In this document: positions 18,145-26,723 of the stretch, one piece after another | Layout: the number at the start of each line of letters is the position of its first letter | How positions within the stretch are numbered: the stretch's first letter is position 1 | Source of the DNA: Croceitalea sp947503285 | Lineage (GTDB): Bacteria; Bacteroidota; Bacteroidia; Flavobacteriales; Flavobacteriaceae | Assembly: GCF_036985505.1 (NCBI RefSeq) | Contig: NZ_BTGQ01000002.1 | Location: 62,001-126,000, forward strand | Reading direction: 5' to 3' | DNA length: 64,000 nucleotides | Notes under the pieces: generated by a model | Told to the model about the DNA's origin: nothing | What the model saw: the letters and a program-made list of their open reading frames with translations, nothing else | The model's database searches: none | Made by a program: the position numbers and the translations under genes

Positions 18145-20360
18145 GTTTAAAAGATTTACATACGAGGCTTAAAAGTCGTTTCGTGGTTATGATCATCCTT
18201 TTAGTTTCTACTTTAAGGTTAACCGCGCAAGACCTTAATTCAAATAGCCCTTTTGAACAATATTTTGATAAAGCCCTCACCTATCAACATCAAAACAAGA
18301 TAGATGACGCATTAAAAGTTTTAAAAAAAGCTGCGCAAATTGCTGAGGAAAAAGAAAACTTCAAAAACCTTTTAGATACACACCACAGATTTGCATTACT
18401 GTACCTAGAGTTGGACCAACCTGAAACCACTGAATTCTATTGGGACCGTGCTTCAGTATTATTAAAGGAAATCGAATACCCCTATGCGGATGCAGTCCAT
18501 AAATTTATTGAGGCCAGACTGCTCTTCAAGGCAGAAAACAAATTTCAAGCCAGGCAAAAATTAGAAGAAGCGAGAAAACTCAATAATGACAAAAATTTAT
18601 TGAACAACATTCTTTTATTGGAGGCTGATATTTTTGCCGTACTCGAAAATTATGACGAAGCAACAATCAATTACAATGCCTTGCTCGTTAATTCAGATGA
18701 AAAAGAGCGCGCTTTTTTGGCTACAAAGGCCAATTTGGGTCTAGCCAATCTTTACCTACAACAAGACAACCCCATTGAAAGTACGAAACATGCCGAGGCG
18801 GCACTTGAACTTTCGAACAAGCATGGTTACTATCGGGAAATTTTAGGGGCCAACAACTTTTTAACTAAGGTCTATGAGAACTTAGGCGAATACCAGAAAT
18901 CACTGACCTACAATAAAAACATGACGTTTCTAAAAGATTCGCTTTTTAATATTGAAAAGGTGAAATTGGAGAATAGGACCGCAGAGAAAATAAAATTCAG
19001 CCAACAATCGAAGACCATTAAAGAGCAAGAGGCAAAAATTGAAGAACTCAACCAATCTGCAAACAGATCGGAAATAACGGCCATTTTAGCTTCTGCATTT
19101 TTGACGATAATTTCGATTTTGGCGGTCTCCCTATTCCGTAACAACCAAATAAAATTAAAAACCAACGATTTATTGCAAACCAAAAATAGCGAGCTGGAGA
19201 CCGCACGTGATGCCGCGGTGATGGCTATGGAAGCCAAAACCAATTTCCTATCTACGGTTACACATGAACTGCGAACGCCTTTATACGCGGTCACGGGACT
19301 TACCCATTTACTTTTAGAGGAAAATCCTGAAGAGCACCAAAAAGAGCATTTGAAGTCTTTAAAATTCTCTGGGGACTACCTCTTGAATTTTATCAATGAT
19401 ATTTTGCAGATCAATAAAATTGATGCCGACAAACTAGAACCCCTGAGCATTGAGTTCAAACTGAAAAAAGTGCTGGCCGATGTCGTAGACTCTTTACAGC
19501 AAAATGCGAAAGATAACAATACCGTTATCGTTTTGGACTACGATAACAACATCCCCCTAAATTTATTGGGAGACCCCCTAAAACTCTCTCAAATAATCAT
19601 GAATCTAGTGGGTAACGCCCTGAAATTCACTAAAGATGGAAAAGTGGAGGTCATCGCAAGGTTAAAAGAAAAGAACGATGACAACCTGAGGGTGTATTTT
19701 GAGATTACCGATACCGGTATTGGAATTTCAGAAGAACAACAGAAGAACATTTTTGACAGTTTTGAACAAGGTTCCGTACAAATCAATAGGGAATACGGTG
19801 GTACAGGATTAGGACTTACCATTGTCAAAAGCCTGTTGGGCCTCTTTGAAAGTAAGATACACCTCAGAAGTCAACTTGGTAAAGGAAGTTCCTTTTTCTT
19901 TGAACTTGACCTTAAATCAGATGAAAATTCGCTTGATGAGGTGCCGTTTGAGCTTACCGTAGAGGATTTTGATTTTGACGGATTGCATATCTTAATCGTT
20001 GAGGACAACAAAATCAATCAGGTCATTACCAAAAAGATGTTGAGTAAAAAGGGCATCACCTGTGACATCGCAAATAACGGGAATGAAGCCATTGATGCCG
20101 CTCAGGCCAATGCTTACGATGCCATTTTAATGGATATTCACATGCCCGGTATCAGCGGAACGGAAGCTACTGTTCAGATACGTAAATTCAATCCTGATAT
20201 TCCAATTATAGCCTTGACGGCTATTTCAATGGACGATAGCCTAGATGAATTTTATGCAGCAGGCTGCAATGCTGTGGTCACCAAACCATTTAAACCAGAA
20301 GTGTTCTATCAAAAAATCGGGGAGAATGTCTTCAAGACCAATGTTAATGACGGTGTTTAA
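18141..20360 (+). CDS. TPR hybrid histidine kinase with receiver domain
   Basis: The protein has about 739 aa if read from the TTG at 18141, which overlaps the gap stop; the ATG at 18189 is an alternative. Order: signal peptide (VVMIILLVSTLRLTAQ), periplasmic TPR repeats (about residues 30-280), a coiled coil, one TM helix (ITAILASAFLTIISILAV), HisKA with the phospho-His in THELRTPL (about 374), HATPase_c (NLVGNALKF, DTGIGIS, GGTGLGLTI), and a C-terminal receiver with acidic residues in IVEDNK and the phospho-Asp in LMDIHMPG (about 664). There is no output regulator nearby, so the partner is unknown. It is convergent with lpxK and overlaps it by 17 bp. Confidence 0.92.
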   Translation: MSLKDLHTRLKSRFVVMIILLVSTLRLTAQDLNSNSPFEQYFDKALTYQHQNKIDDALKVLKKAAQIAEEKENFKNLLDTHHRFALLYLELDQPETTEFYWDRASVLLKEIEYPYADAVHKFIEARLLFKAENKFQARQKLEEARKLNNDKNLLNNILLLEADIFAVLENYDEATINYNALLVNSDEKERAFLATKANLGLANLYLQQDNPIESTKHAEAALELSNKHGYYREILGANNFLTKVYENLGEYQKSLTYNKNMTFLKDSLFNIEKVKLENRTAEKIKFSQQSKTIKEQEAKIEELNQSANRSEITAILASAFLTIISILAVSLFRNNQIKLKTNDLLQTKNSELETARDAAVMAMEAKTNFLSTVTHELRTPLYAVTGLTHLLLEENPEEHQKEHLKSLKFSGDYLLNFINDILQINKIDADKLEPLSIEFKLKKVLADVVDSLQQNAKDNNTVIVLDYDNNIPLNLLGDPLKLSQIIMNLVGNALKFTKDGKVEVIARLKEKNDDNLRVYFEITDTGIGISEEQQKNIFDSFEQGSVQINREYGGTGLGLTIVKSLLGLFESKIHLRSQLGKGSSFFFELDLKSDENSLDEVPFELTVEDFDFDGLHILIVEDNKINQVITKKMLSKKGITCDIANNGNEAIDAAQANAYDAILMDIHMPGISGTEATVQIRKFNPDIPIIALTAISMDDSLDEFYAAGCNAVVTKPFKPEVFYQKIGENVFKTNVNDGV

Positions 20361-21342
20361 GGGTATGTTCCAAGGCTTTTAGCAACTTATTGGAGCCGCC
20401 GTCGAGAAATTCATGTTTTATTCCTAAATAATAGAGCCCCTCAACTTTTCCATTCAAACGGGTATGATCTTTTTCCGTAGTAATGATATAATCGTATTTA
20501 CGAAATGATTGTAGTTCTTTCTCAGAGAAGAAATGATGGTCACTGAAATCAAAGTGCTTAAAATCAACGTTCAACGATTCTAAATGATGTACTAAGGGTT
20601 GGGGGTCGGCAATAGCTGTTACAAGGGCAACCCTATTACCAGAAACATCTGAAAAGCCCAGTTCACCGGTTTCCGATTTTAAAACCCCATCATAGCTCAA
20701 AGAAGCGAACAATACCGGTTTCCCGCAGTTGAGGTGTGTTTTCACCTCGTCCATCTTTTTCTCATCGATTGTACGTGGGCACTTGGTTACCACAACAACA
20801 TCGGCCCGTTTCACTTGATTCTTAGAATCCCTTAGATTCCCCGTAGGTAAAAAGGTGTCATCAACATATAATTTGCCATAGGCAGTCAAAAGGACATTGA
20901 AGCTAGGTTTGATCTTTCGATGTTGAAAAGCATCATCTAAAAGTATCAACTCAGGTGCCAATTGTTCTTCCAAATTTTTAATTCCATTGCGCCGATCTGC
21001 ATCCACGGCCAGAGAGATATTATGTTTTGAGAACAATTGAAAAGGTTCATCACCAAGATCCTCGACACTTGATGTTTCATTGGCCAGTTGAAAACCTTTT
21101 GATTTTCTCTTATATCCTCGACTAAGAACCGCTAACTTATGGTCATGTTGCAATTCACGTATAAAGTATTCGATCATCGGTGTCTTCCCCGTTCCGCCGA
21201 CACTGAGATTACCAATACATATGGTAGGGGTTCTAAATGACCTTGATTCGAAAAATCCAATATCATACAGCAAGTTGCGAATATGTACTACGAGACCATA
21301 AACCAATGATACGGGATACGCTATTTTACGAAGCCAATGCAT
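20344..21342 (-). CDS. lpxK: Tetraacyldisaccharide 4'-kinase
   Basis: LpxK phosphorylates the 4' position of the lipid A disaccharide precursor at the inner membrane. It has 332 aa from the ATG at 21342; the longer frame from 21489 is rejected because it would overlap the divergent Nif3-like gene. The N-terminal amphipathic segment (MHWLRKIAYPVSLVYG) is the membrane anchor, the Walker A is NLSVGGTGKTP, and the DDAFQHR motif of the family is present. The C-terminal 17 bp overlap the convergent histidine kinase gene. Confidence 0.95.
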   Translation of the reverse strand: MHWLRKIAYPVSLVYGLVVHIRNLLYDIGFFESRSFRTPTICIGNLSVGGTGKTPMIEYFIRELQHDHKLAVLSRGYKRKSKGFQLANETSSVEDLGDEPFQLFSKHNISLAVDADRRNGIKNLEEQLAPELILLDDAFQHRKIKPSFNVLLTAYGKLYVDDTFLPTGNLRDSKNQVKRADVVVVTKCPRTIDEKKMDEVKTHLNCGKPVLFASLSYDGVLKSETGELGFSDVSGNRVALVTAIADPQPLVHHLESLNVDFKHFDFSDHHFFSEKELQSFRKYDYIITTEKDHTRLNGKVEGLYYLGIKHEFLDGGSNKLLKALEHTLKHRH

Positions 21343-21391
21343 TGGGGCGAATTTATAATATTTTATCTTTATCAGGCTTAAAAAGAACGAA

Positions 21392-22486
21392 ATGACCGTA
21401 AAGGATGTCACTGCACTACTAGAAGAAATTGCACCATTGGCCCATGCCGAAGACTTTGACAATGTCGGACTTTTGGTTGGCAACAACAATCAAAAGGTAA
21501 AGGGAATTCTTGTAACGTTGGATACCCTAGAAACCGTCATTGATGAAGCCGTACAAAAAAAATGTAATCTTGTGGTCAGTTTTCATCCGATCCTATTCAA
21601 GGGAATGAAGAAAATCACAGGGGAAACCTACGTGGAAAGGGTCATCTTAAAAGCGATTCGCAATGACATTGCGATTTACAGCATGCATACGGCATTGGAT
21701 AATAGTCCTGTAGGGGTAAATGCAAAAATCTGTGAAGTCTTGGGAGTCGAAAAACCAAAAATCCTCATTCCAAAAAGAAACACGATAAAAAAATTGATTA
21801 CATATGTTCCTAAAAAGGATGCGAAGACCTTAAGGGAAAAATTGTTTGAGGCTGGCGCAGGCACTGTTGGCAATTATAGTGACTGTAGCTTTAATGTTGA
21901 TGGCTTCGGCACCTTTCGCGCAGGGGAAAACGCAAAACCGAAAATAGGTACGAAAGGTGTTTCATATACTGAAGAAGAGACACAACTGAACATAACCTTT
22001 GATATGGCCTTCGAGAAAAACGTTCTCGATACATTGTTTGAGCACCATCCTTACGAAGAAGTTGCCTATGAGGTTATTACACTTGAAAATAAAAATCAAA
22101 ACCTTGGTATGGGAATGATCGGGGAACTCAAATCCCCCACAACCGAAATCGCGTTTTTAAATCATGTCAAAGAAGTGATGCATGCCAAGGGGATAAGACA
22201 TTCAAGATTTCTGAACAAACCCATCAAAAGAGTTGCCGTATTGGGTGGTAGCGGTGCTTTTGCCATCGGTGCCGCTTTGCATGCAAGGGCAGATGTGTTC
22301 ATTACGGCCGATCTTAAATACCATCAATTTTATGAGGCTGAAGGACGCATACTTATTGCTGATATCGGCCACTTTGAAACAGAGCAGTTTACAAAAAATT
22401 TATTGGTTGACTTTCTTACAAAAAAAATTCCTAATTTTGCGGTCACTTTATCGGAAAGTATAACTAATCCCATCAAGTATTTTTAA
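21392..22486 (+). CDS. Nif3-like dinuclear metal centre protein
   Basis: This 364-aa member of the Nif3/YqfO family forms toroidal hexamers with two metals per subunit. The family motifs VSFHPILFKGMKK and YSMHTALDN are in the first third, and the C-terminal metal-binding ADLKYHQFYEAE and IGHFETEQF segments are present. The central insertion of about 110 residues is the YqfO-type PII-like domain. The biochemical role is uncertain, though GTP cyclohydrolase I type 2 is the usual label. The next gene starts 3 bp after the stop, so they are co-transcribed. Confidence 0.92.
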   Translation: MTVKDVTALLEEIAPLAHAEDFDNVGLLVGNNNQKVKGILVTLDTLETVIDEAVQKKCNLVVSFHPILFKGMKKITGETYVERVILKAIRNDIAIYSMHTALDNSPVGVNAKICEVLGVEKPKILIPKRNTIKKLITYVPKKDAKTLREKLFEAGAGTVGNYSDCSFNVDGFGTFRAGENAKPKIGTKGVSYTEEETQLNITFDMAFEKNVLDTLFEHHPYEEVAYEVITLENKNQNLGMGMIGELKSPTTEIAFLNHVKEVMHAKGIRHSRFLNKPIKRVAVLGGSGAFAIGAALHARADVFITADLKYHQFYEAEGRILIADIGHFETEQFTKNLLVDFLTKKIPNFAVTLSESITNPIKYF

Positions 22487-22489
22487 TAT

Positions 22490-23269
22490 ATGGCTGCAAA
22501 ACCTGAAGGAAGCGTAGAAGAGAAATTACGAGCACTGTACGATTTACAATTGATTGACTCAAGAGTAGATGAAATCCGTAATGTACGTGGTGAATTACCC
22601 TTAGAAGTTGAAGACTTGGAAGATGAGGTCTTAGGGCTCAAAACCAGAATGGACAAACTTAAATCTGATGTGGAGACGGTGAATTATGAAATCACTGCCA
22701 AAAAGAATCTCATTGAAGAATCAAAGGTGCTCATCAAAAAGTATGCAGAGCAGCAAAAAAATGTTCGTAACAGTAGGGAATTTAATTCTTTAAGCAAAGA
22801 AGTTGAATTTCAAGAATTGGAAATTCAATTGGCCGAGAAGAACATAAAAGAGTTCAAAGCACAAATAGAACAAAAGAAAGAGGTAATCGCGTCGACCAAA
22901 GAAGTTCTTTCTGAGCGCGAGACCCACTTAAAGCACAAAAAAGGGGAGTTAGATGCCATTTTGGCTGAAACCGAAAAGGAAGAATCCGCCCTTTTGAAAA
23001 AGTCTGAGGAATTTGAGGCAAAAATCGATGAGCGTTTGACCAAAGCGTATAAACGTATTCGCAATAATGTCAAAAACGGATTGGCGGTCGTACCGATTGA
23101 ACGTGGGGCATCAGGTGGTTCCTTTTTCACCATACCACCCCAGGTGCAGGTAGAGATAGCCTCTAGAAAAAAAATAATCACTGACGAACACAGTGGCAGA
23201 ATACTGGTTGACCCAACCCTTGCGGAAGAGGAACTTGAAAAAATGCAAAAACTTTTTAAAAAATTATAA
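22490..23269 (+). CDS. Coiled-coil protein with degenerate C4 zinc ribbon
   Basis: The 259-aa protein resembles the family of long antiparallel coiled coils with a C-terminal zf-RING_7 ribbon (HP0958/CdsZ-like). Residues 1-190 are heptad-rich. The C-terminal ribbon region GASGGSFFTIPPQVQ...DEHSGRILVDP keeps the family's layout, but all four zinc cysteines are replaced (Ser, Ser, Asp and Ser), so it should not bind zinc in the canonical way. It is coupled to the Nif3-like gene, a recurring pair in Bacteroidota as far as I recall. A strong terminator follows. Confidence 0.9.
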   Translation: MAAKPEGSVEEKLRALYDLQLIDSRVDEIRNVRGELPLEVEDLEDEVLGLKTRMDKLKSDVETVNYEITAKKNLIEESKVLIKKYAEQQKNVRNSREFNSLSKEVEFQELEIQLAEKNIKEFKAQIEQKKEVIASTKEVLSERETHLKHKKGELDAILAETEKEESALLKKSEEFEAKIDERLTKAYKRIRNNVKNGLAVVPIERGASGGSFFTIPPQVQVEIASRKKIITDEHSGRILVDPTLAEEELEKMQKLFKKL

Positions 23270-23292
23270 TTTTTTTACGGCGTTACAGTTTA

Positions 23293-23323
23293 AAACCATC
23301 TTGGAAACAAGGTGGTTTTTTTG
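23293..23323 (+). terminator. Intrinsic terminator after the zinc-ribbon-like gene
   Basis: AACCATCTTG and CAAGGTGGTT pair (one G-U) around a GAAA tetraloop and are followed by seven or more T. It ends the Nif3-like/zinc-ribbon transcript just before the DUF4174 gene. Confidence 0.85.
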
Positions 23324-23339
23324 TTTGTAATTTTACAAA

Positions 23340-23714
23340 ATGAAATTAGTCGCGACCATCTTACTGTTACTTTTATACCATCCGCTTCAAGGGCAAGACC
23401 TCAGCACATATCAATGGAAGAACCGACTTGTAATCTTGGTCGGTGATACTACCGATGTCAAATTGAAAGAACAAAAATCAGTACTGCAAAACCGCAAAAC
23501 TGAATTAGTGGAGCGGGATATATTGATTTTACCAATTGCAAATACGGAAAATTTTCAGATTGACCTAGAAGCGAATTTTAAGGGTCTCCTATTAATTGGT
23601 AAGGACGGTGGGGTAAAACTCAAAAGAGCATTTCCAGTTGCCATGACGGAACTATTCGAAATCATTGATAACATGCCCATGCGAAAGGCAGAAATCAAAA
23701 GGGATAAAGGTTAA
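23340..23714 (+). CDS. DUF4174 domain protein
   Basis: The 124-aa product has a signal peptide (LVATILLLLLYHPLQGQ) and then the DUF4174 pattern: YQWKNRLVILV, a Q-rich helix, ERDILILPI, and the FKGLLLIGKDGGVKLKR segment that resembles the end of a thioredoxin-like fold. No cysteines for redox chemistry are present. The function of the family is unknown. Its stop shares TTAA (23711-23714) with the convergent kmo gene. It starts directly after a terminator, so it needs its own promoter, but I see no clear box. Confidence 0.85.
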   Translation: MKLVATILLLLLYHPLQGQDLSTYQWKNRLVILVGDTTDVKLKEQKSVLQNRKTELVERDILILPIANTENFQIDLEANFKGLLLIGKDGGVKLKRAFPVAMTELFEIIDNMPMRKAEIKRDKG

Positions 23715-25057
23715 GGCTTTAAAAGTGCTAATATTTTTCGTTCTATTTCAGGGGAATCCCATTTATCGGCAATATTGGCAACTTGCATGATTTCGTGCAT
23801 TATCGCCTCTTGTCGGTCTCCGATGGCCAAGGCTTCAGCATAGGGCCTTTCTGAAAAAGTCACCCGACTATAAACAGGTATCCACTTATCAGGATGCTTG
23901 TCTGAAAAACGTTTTTCGATCTTCTTTTGAAGTAAAAACTTGGCATCAGCGGTTTTACTGCTCATTTCAATGAAGTTGCGATAGCTCAATGTTGCAATGG
24001 CGTCGGCATTTGGTTTCCTAATCTCTTGATATGTCGCGAAAATAGTTTCCCAATCGTTTTGATGTGTTTTTATAAGCTTATCAAGTTCAAAGATATCCTC
24101 AAAGCCAGCATTCATGCCTTGACCATAAAAAGGTACTATGGCATGGGCTGAATCACCGACCAGGGCTACTTTGTCCCAATAGGTCCATGGATAGCATTTC
24201 ATAGTGACCATAGCACTGGTAGGGTTGTCGAAAAAATCTTTTGTGAGGTTTTCAATCTCTTTCCGAACATTCGGAAAGTAAGTCTTGAAAAATGCCTTTG
24301 CCTCATTTTTTGTCGTCAGTTTCTCAAAAGACACGTCCCCCTCGAATGGTAAGAACAAGGTACAGGTAAAACTACCGTCAATATTGGGCATGGCAATCAA
24401 CATAAACTTACCCCGAGGCCAGATATGAAATGAATTTTTGTCAAGTTTATGGGTACCATCCGCATTGGGCGGAATGGTCAGCTCTTTATAGCCCACATCA
24501 ATAAAATCTTGCGAGTAATCAAACCGGCTTCTTCGTTGCATTTTATGTCGCACCCTTGAAAACGCACCGTCACAACCAAAAATCAAATCAAATTGATACG
24601 CTTTCCACTCGCTTTTCTCCGATTCACCGGTGTAGACCTTCGCGTCTGGTAAACTGACATCCCATACTTTTTCATTAAACTTGAAAGTAACCCCCGTTTG
24701 CTCTGCTAGGTCGATCATCTTACGATTCAAGATACCCCTAGAGATGGACCAAATGGCTTCACCCTCTTTACCATATCGCTGAAAATAGACCGGCCTATCA
24801 TGTACGTGCATAGCCCTTTTATCCAAGGGAATTGCGATTTTCTTGATTTCTTCCGCAATACCTACCTCTTCAAGGGCGCGCCAACCACGATTGCTCATGG
24901 CCAAATTGATGGATCGACCTGAAAATTCAATGGTGCGAATATCCGGCCTACGATCAAAGACCGTTATCGCATGACTATACCTTTTAAGGTAAATAGCTAA
25001 TAATGAACCAACTAGTCCAGAACCTATTATCGCAATATTTTTGGGTTTTTGCTTCAT
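23711..25057 (-). CDS. kmo: Kynurenine 3-monooxygenase
   Basis: This FAD-dependent hydroxylase converts L-kynurenine to 3-hydroxykynurenine with NADPH and O2 in tryptophan breakdown or quinolinate/NAD synthesis. It has 448 aa. The dinucleotide-binding GSGLVGS is at the N-terminus, GCDGAFSRVRHKM marks the second FAD motif, and GDSAHAIVPFYGQGMNAGFED is the family's third motif (about residue 305). The C-terminal segment corresponds to the membrane-association part of eukaryotic KMO but has no obvious TM helix. The partner kynU is in the same window at 39-40 kb but not in the same operon. Confidence 0.93.
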   Translation of the reverse strand: MKQKPKNIAIIGSGLVGSLLAIYLKRYSHAITVFDRRPDIRTIEFSGRSINLAMSNRGWRALEEVGIAEEIKKIAIPLDKRAMHVHDRPVYFQRYGKEGEAIWSISRGILNRKMIDLAEQTGVTFKFNEKVWDVSLPDAKVYTGESEKSEWKAYQFDLIFGCDGAFSRVRHKMQRRSRFDYSQDFIDVGYKELTIPPNADGTHKLDKNSFHIWPRGKFMLIAMPNIDGSFTCTLFLPFEGDVSFEKLTTKNEAKAFFKTYFPNVRKEIENLTKDFFDNPTSAMVTMKCYPWTYWDKVALVGDSAHAIVPFYGQGMNAGFEDIFELDKLIKTHQNDWETIFATYQEIRKPNADAIATLSYRNFIEMSSKTADAKFLLQKKIEKRFSDKHPDKWIPVYSRVTFSERPYAEALAIGDRQEAIMHEIMQVANIADKWDSPEIERKILALLKP

Positions 25058-25187
25058 GTTGACGCTAGTTTACGGGCACATCGAACCATAAAAATAATAA
25101 CAATTTAGATAGTACTGCCCATCAGAAAAGAAGACACGAAAAATAGCAATTTTGTTTAATATTATTGTATTTTTATTGAACAAAATA

Positions 25188-25328
25188 ATGCATCACAAAA
25201 GAAACCTACCGAGCAAACCATGTTGCGTATGCGGCAAACCCTTCTCATGGCGAAAGAAATGGGAAAAGAATTGGGATATGGTCAAATATTGTAGCGAACG
25301 CTGCAGAAGAAACAAAAATAGTAAATGA
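25188..25328 (+). CDS. DUF2256 zinc-finger micro-protein
   Basis: This 46-aa protein starts with MHHKRNLPSKPCCVCGKPF and has WRKKWEKNWDMVKYCSERC. CxxC and CxxxC pairs form a probable zinc knuckle; the tail is basic (RRNKNSK). It matches DUF2256, which is frequently found beside or fused to photolyase/cryptochrome genes. It lies 63 bp before the cryptochrome gene on the same strand. Role unknown; a nucleic-acid-binding or photolyase-accessory role would be an inference from context only. Confidence 0.88.
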   Translation: MHHKRNLPSKPCCVCGKPFSWRKKWEKNWDMVKYCSERCRRNKNSK

Positions 25329-25391
25329 AGACCGAAGATAGTATTTCGACAGACCTAACCACCCTTTAAACCCCTAAACAGTATACATATA

Positions 25392-26684
25392 ATGAATTTA
25401 GTATGGTTCCGTAATGATTTGAGGATAAACGATAACAACTCGTTGTATAAGGCCTGTCAGCAAGATAATGTAATGGCCGTATACTGTTTTGATCCAAGAC
25501 ATTATGAAATCGGGGAATTCGGATTCAAAAAGACCCAAAACTTTAGGGCAAAATTTCTTATTGAAACCATCACCGAACTAAAGGCCAATTTAACCGAATT
25601 GAACATCCCCCTCTTTGTATTTCATGGAAAACCAGAAAAGGTACTACCAAAATTTATTGAAACCCATGATATAACTACCGTATACTTACAGAAGGAGTGG
25701 ACCACTGAAGAGACGTATGTTTTGAACGCCACAAAACGGAATAGCCCTAAAACAGTGGTTTTTGAAGAAGTATATGACCAATTTCTTTTTCATCCAGATG
25801 ATATTCCCTTTCCTGATTTTCAAAAACTACCTGAAGTTTTCACCGACTTTCGCAAAAAATGTGAAAAGTATAGTACTGTAAGGGATTGTAGCAAAATACC
25901 CTTGAAGCGCGATCAACGAAACCTTATTTCAAATGATACCTATATTCCCTCGTTGAAGGATCTGGGACTCTCTGATTTTCAAAAGGATTCACGTACCGCG
26001 TTTCCCTTTAAAGGTGGTGAAAAAGAGGCCCTAAAGAGAGTACAAGACTATTTCTGGCAAACCAAAAAGCTCAGCTTTTATAAAAGAACGAGAAACGGTC
26101 TGGTAGGTATGGACTACAGCTCAAAATTAGCACCTTGGTTGGCCAACGGAAGTATTTCACCAAGAACGGTTTATTGGGAAGTAAAACGTTTTGAAAAGGA
26201 AATCGTAAAGAATCAGGATACCTATTGGTTGGTTTTTGAATTGTTATGGCGGGATTATTTTAAGTATGTATCGTTAAAACATGGCAGTAATATATTCAAG
26301 ATACATGGAATTCTGGGTAAAAAGTATCAATGGAAAAATACTTCTGAGGAACTTGAAAAATGGATTACCGGAACCACCCCTGAACCTTTCATCAATGCCA
26401 ATATGAAAGAGCTTGAACGAACAGGTTGGATGAGTAATAGAGGGCGACAAAACGTGGCCAGCTATTGGGCAAAGGAATTGAATCAAGACTGGCGCATTGG
26501 GGCAGCCTATTTTGAAAGTATGCTACTCGATTACGATGTACATAGCAATTGGGGCAATTGGATGTACAATAGCGGTGTGGGCAACGATCCCCGAGATAGA
26601 AAATTCAATATTCAGCTACAAGCCCAGCGGTACGACGGTAGTGGAAAATTTCAAAAACTATGGCTACAAGACACGCTGTTTTAA
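25392..26684 (+). CDS. Cryptochrome DASH / photolyase
   Basis: This 430-aa flavoprotein is of the cryptochrome-DASH branch. The N-terminal alpha/beta photolyase domain (LVWFRNDLRINDN) would carry the antenna pigment. The C-terminal FAD domain includes YSSKLAPWLANGSISPR, ELLWRDYFKY, NANMKELERTGWMSNRGRQN and the DWRIGAAYFES and GNWMYNSGVGNDPRDRKFN segments diagnostic of DASH proteins. DASH cryptochromes repair cyclobutane dimers in single-stranded DNA and may also signal. It is the middle gene of a three-gene light cluster, with 39 bp to the next start. Confidence 0.95.
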   Translation: MNLVWFRNDLRINDNNSLYKACQQDNVMAVYCFDPRHYEIGEFGFKKTQNFRAKFLIETITELKANLTELNIPLFVFHGKPEKVLPKFIETHDITTVYLQKEWTTEETYVLNATKRNSPKTVVFEEVYDQFLFHPDDIPFPDFQKLPEVFTDFRKKCEKYSTVRDCSKIPLKRDQRNLISNDTYIPSLKDLGLSDFQKDSRTAFPFKGGEKEALKRVQDYFWQTKKLSFYKRTRNGLVGMDYSSKLAPWLANGSISPRTVYWEVKRFEKEIVKNQDTYWLVFELLWRDYFKYVSLKHGSNIFKIHGILGKKYQWKNTSEELEKWITGTTPEPFINANMKELERTGWMSNRGRQNVASYWAKELNQDWRIGAAYFESMLLDYDVHSNWGNWMYNSGVGNDPRDRKFNIQLQAQRYDGSGKFQKLWLQDTLF

Positions 26685-26723
26685 TGACACACGGATCTAT
26701 TGCCGGCATATGAGAACCAAAAT

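Noticed and set aside
21342..21489. N-terminal extension of lpxK.
   Set aside because: It would overlap the divergent Nif3-like gene for about 100 bp and lacks any LpxK-like residue pattern.
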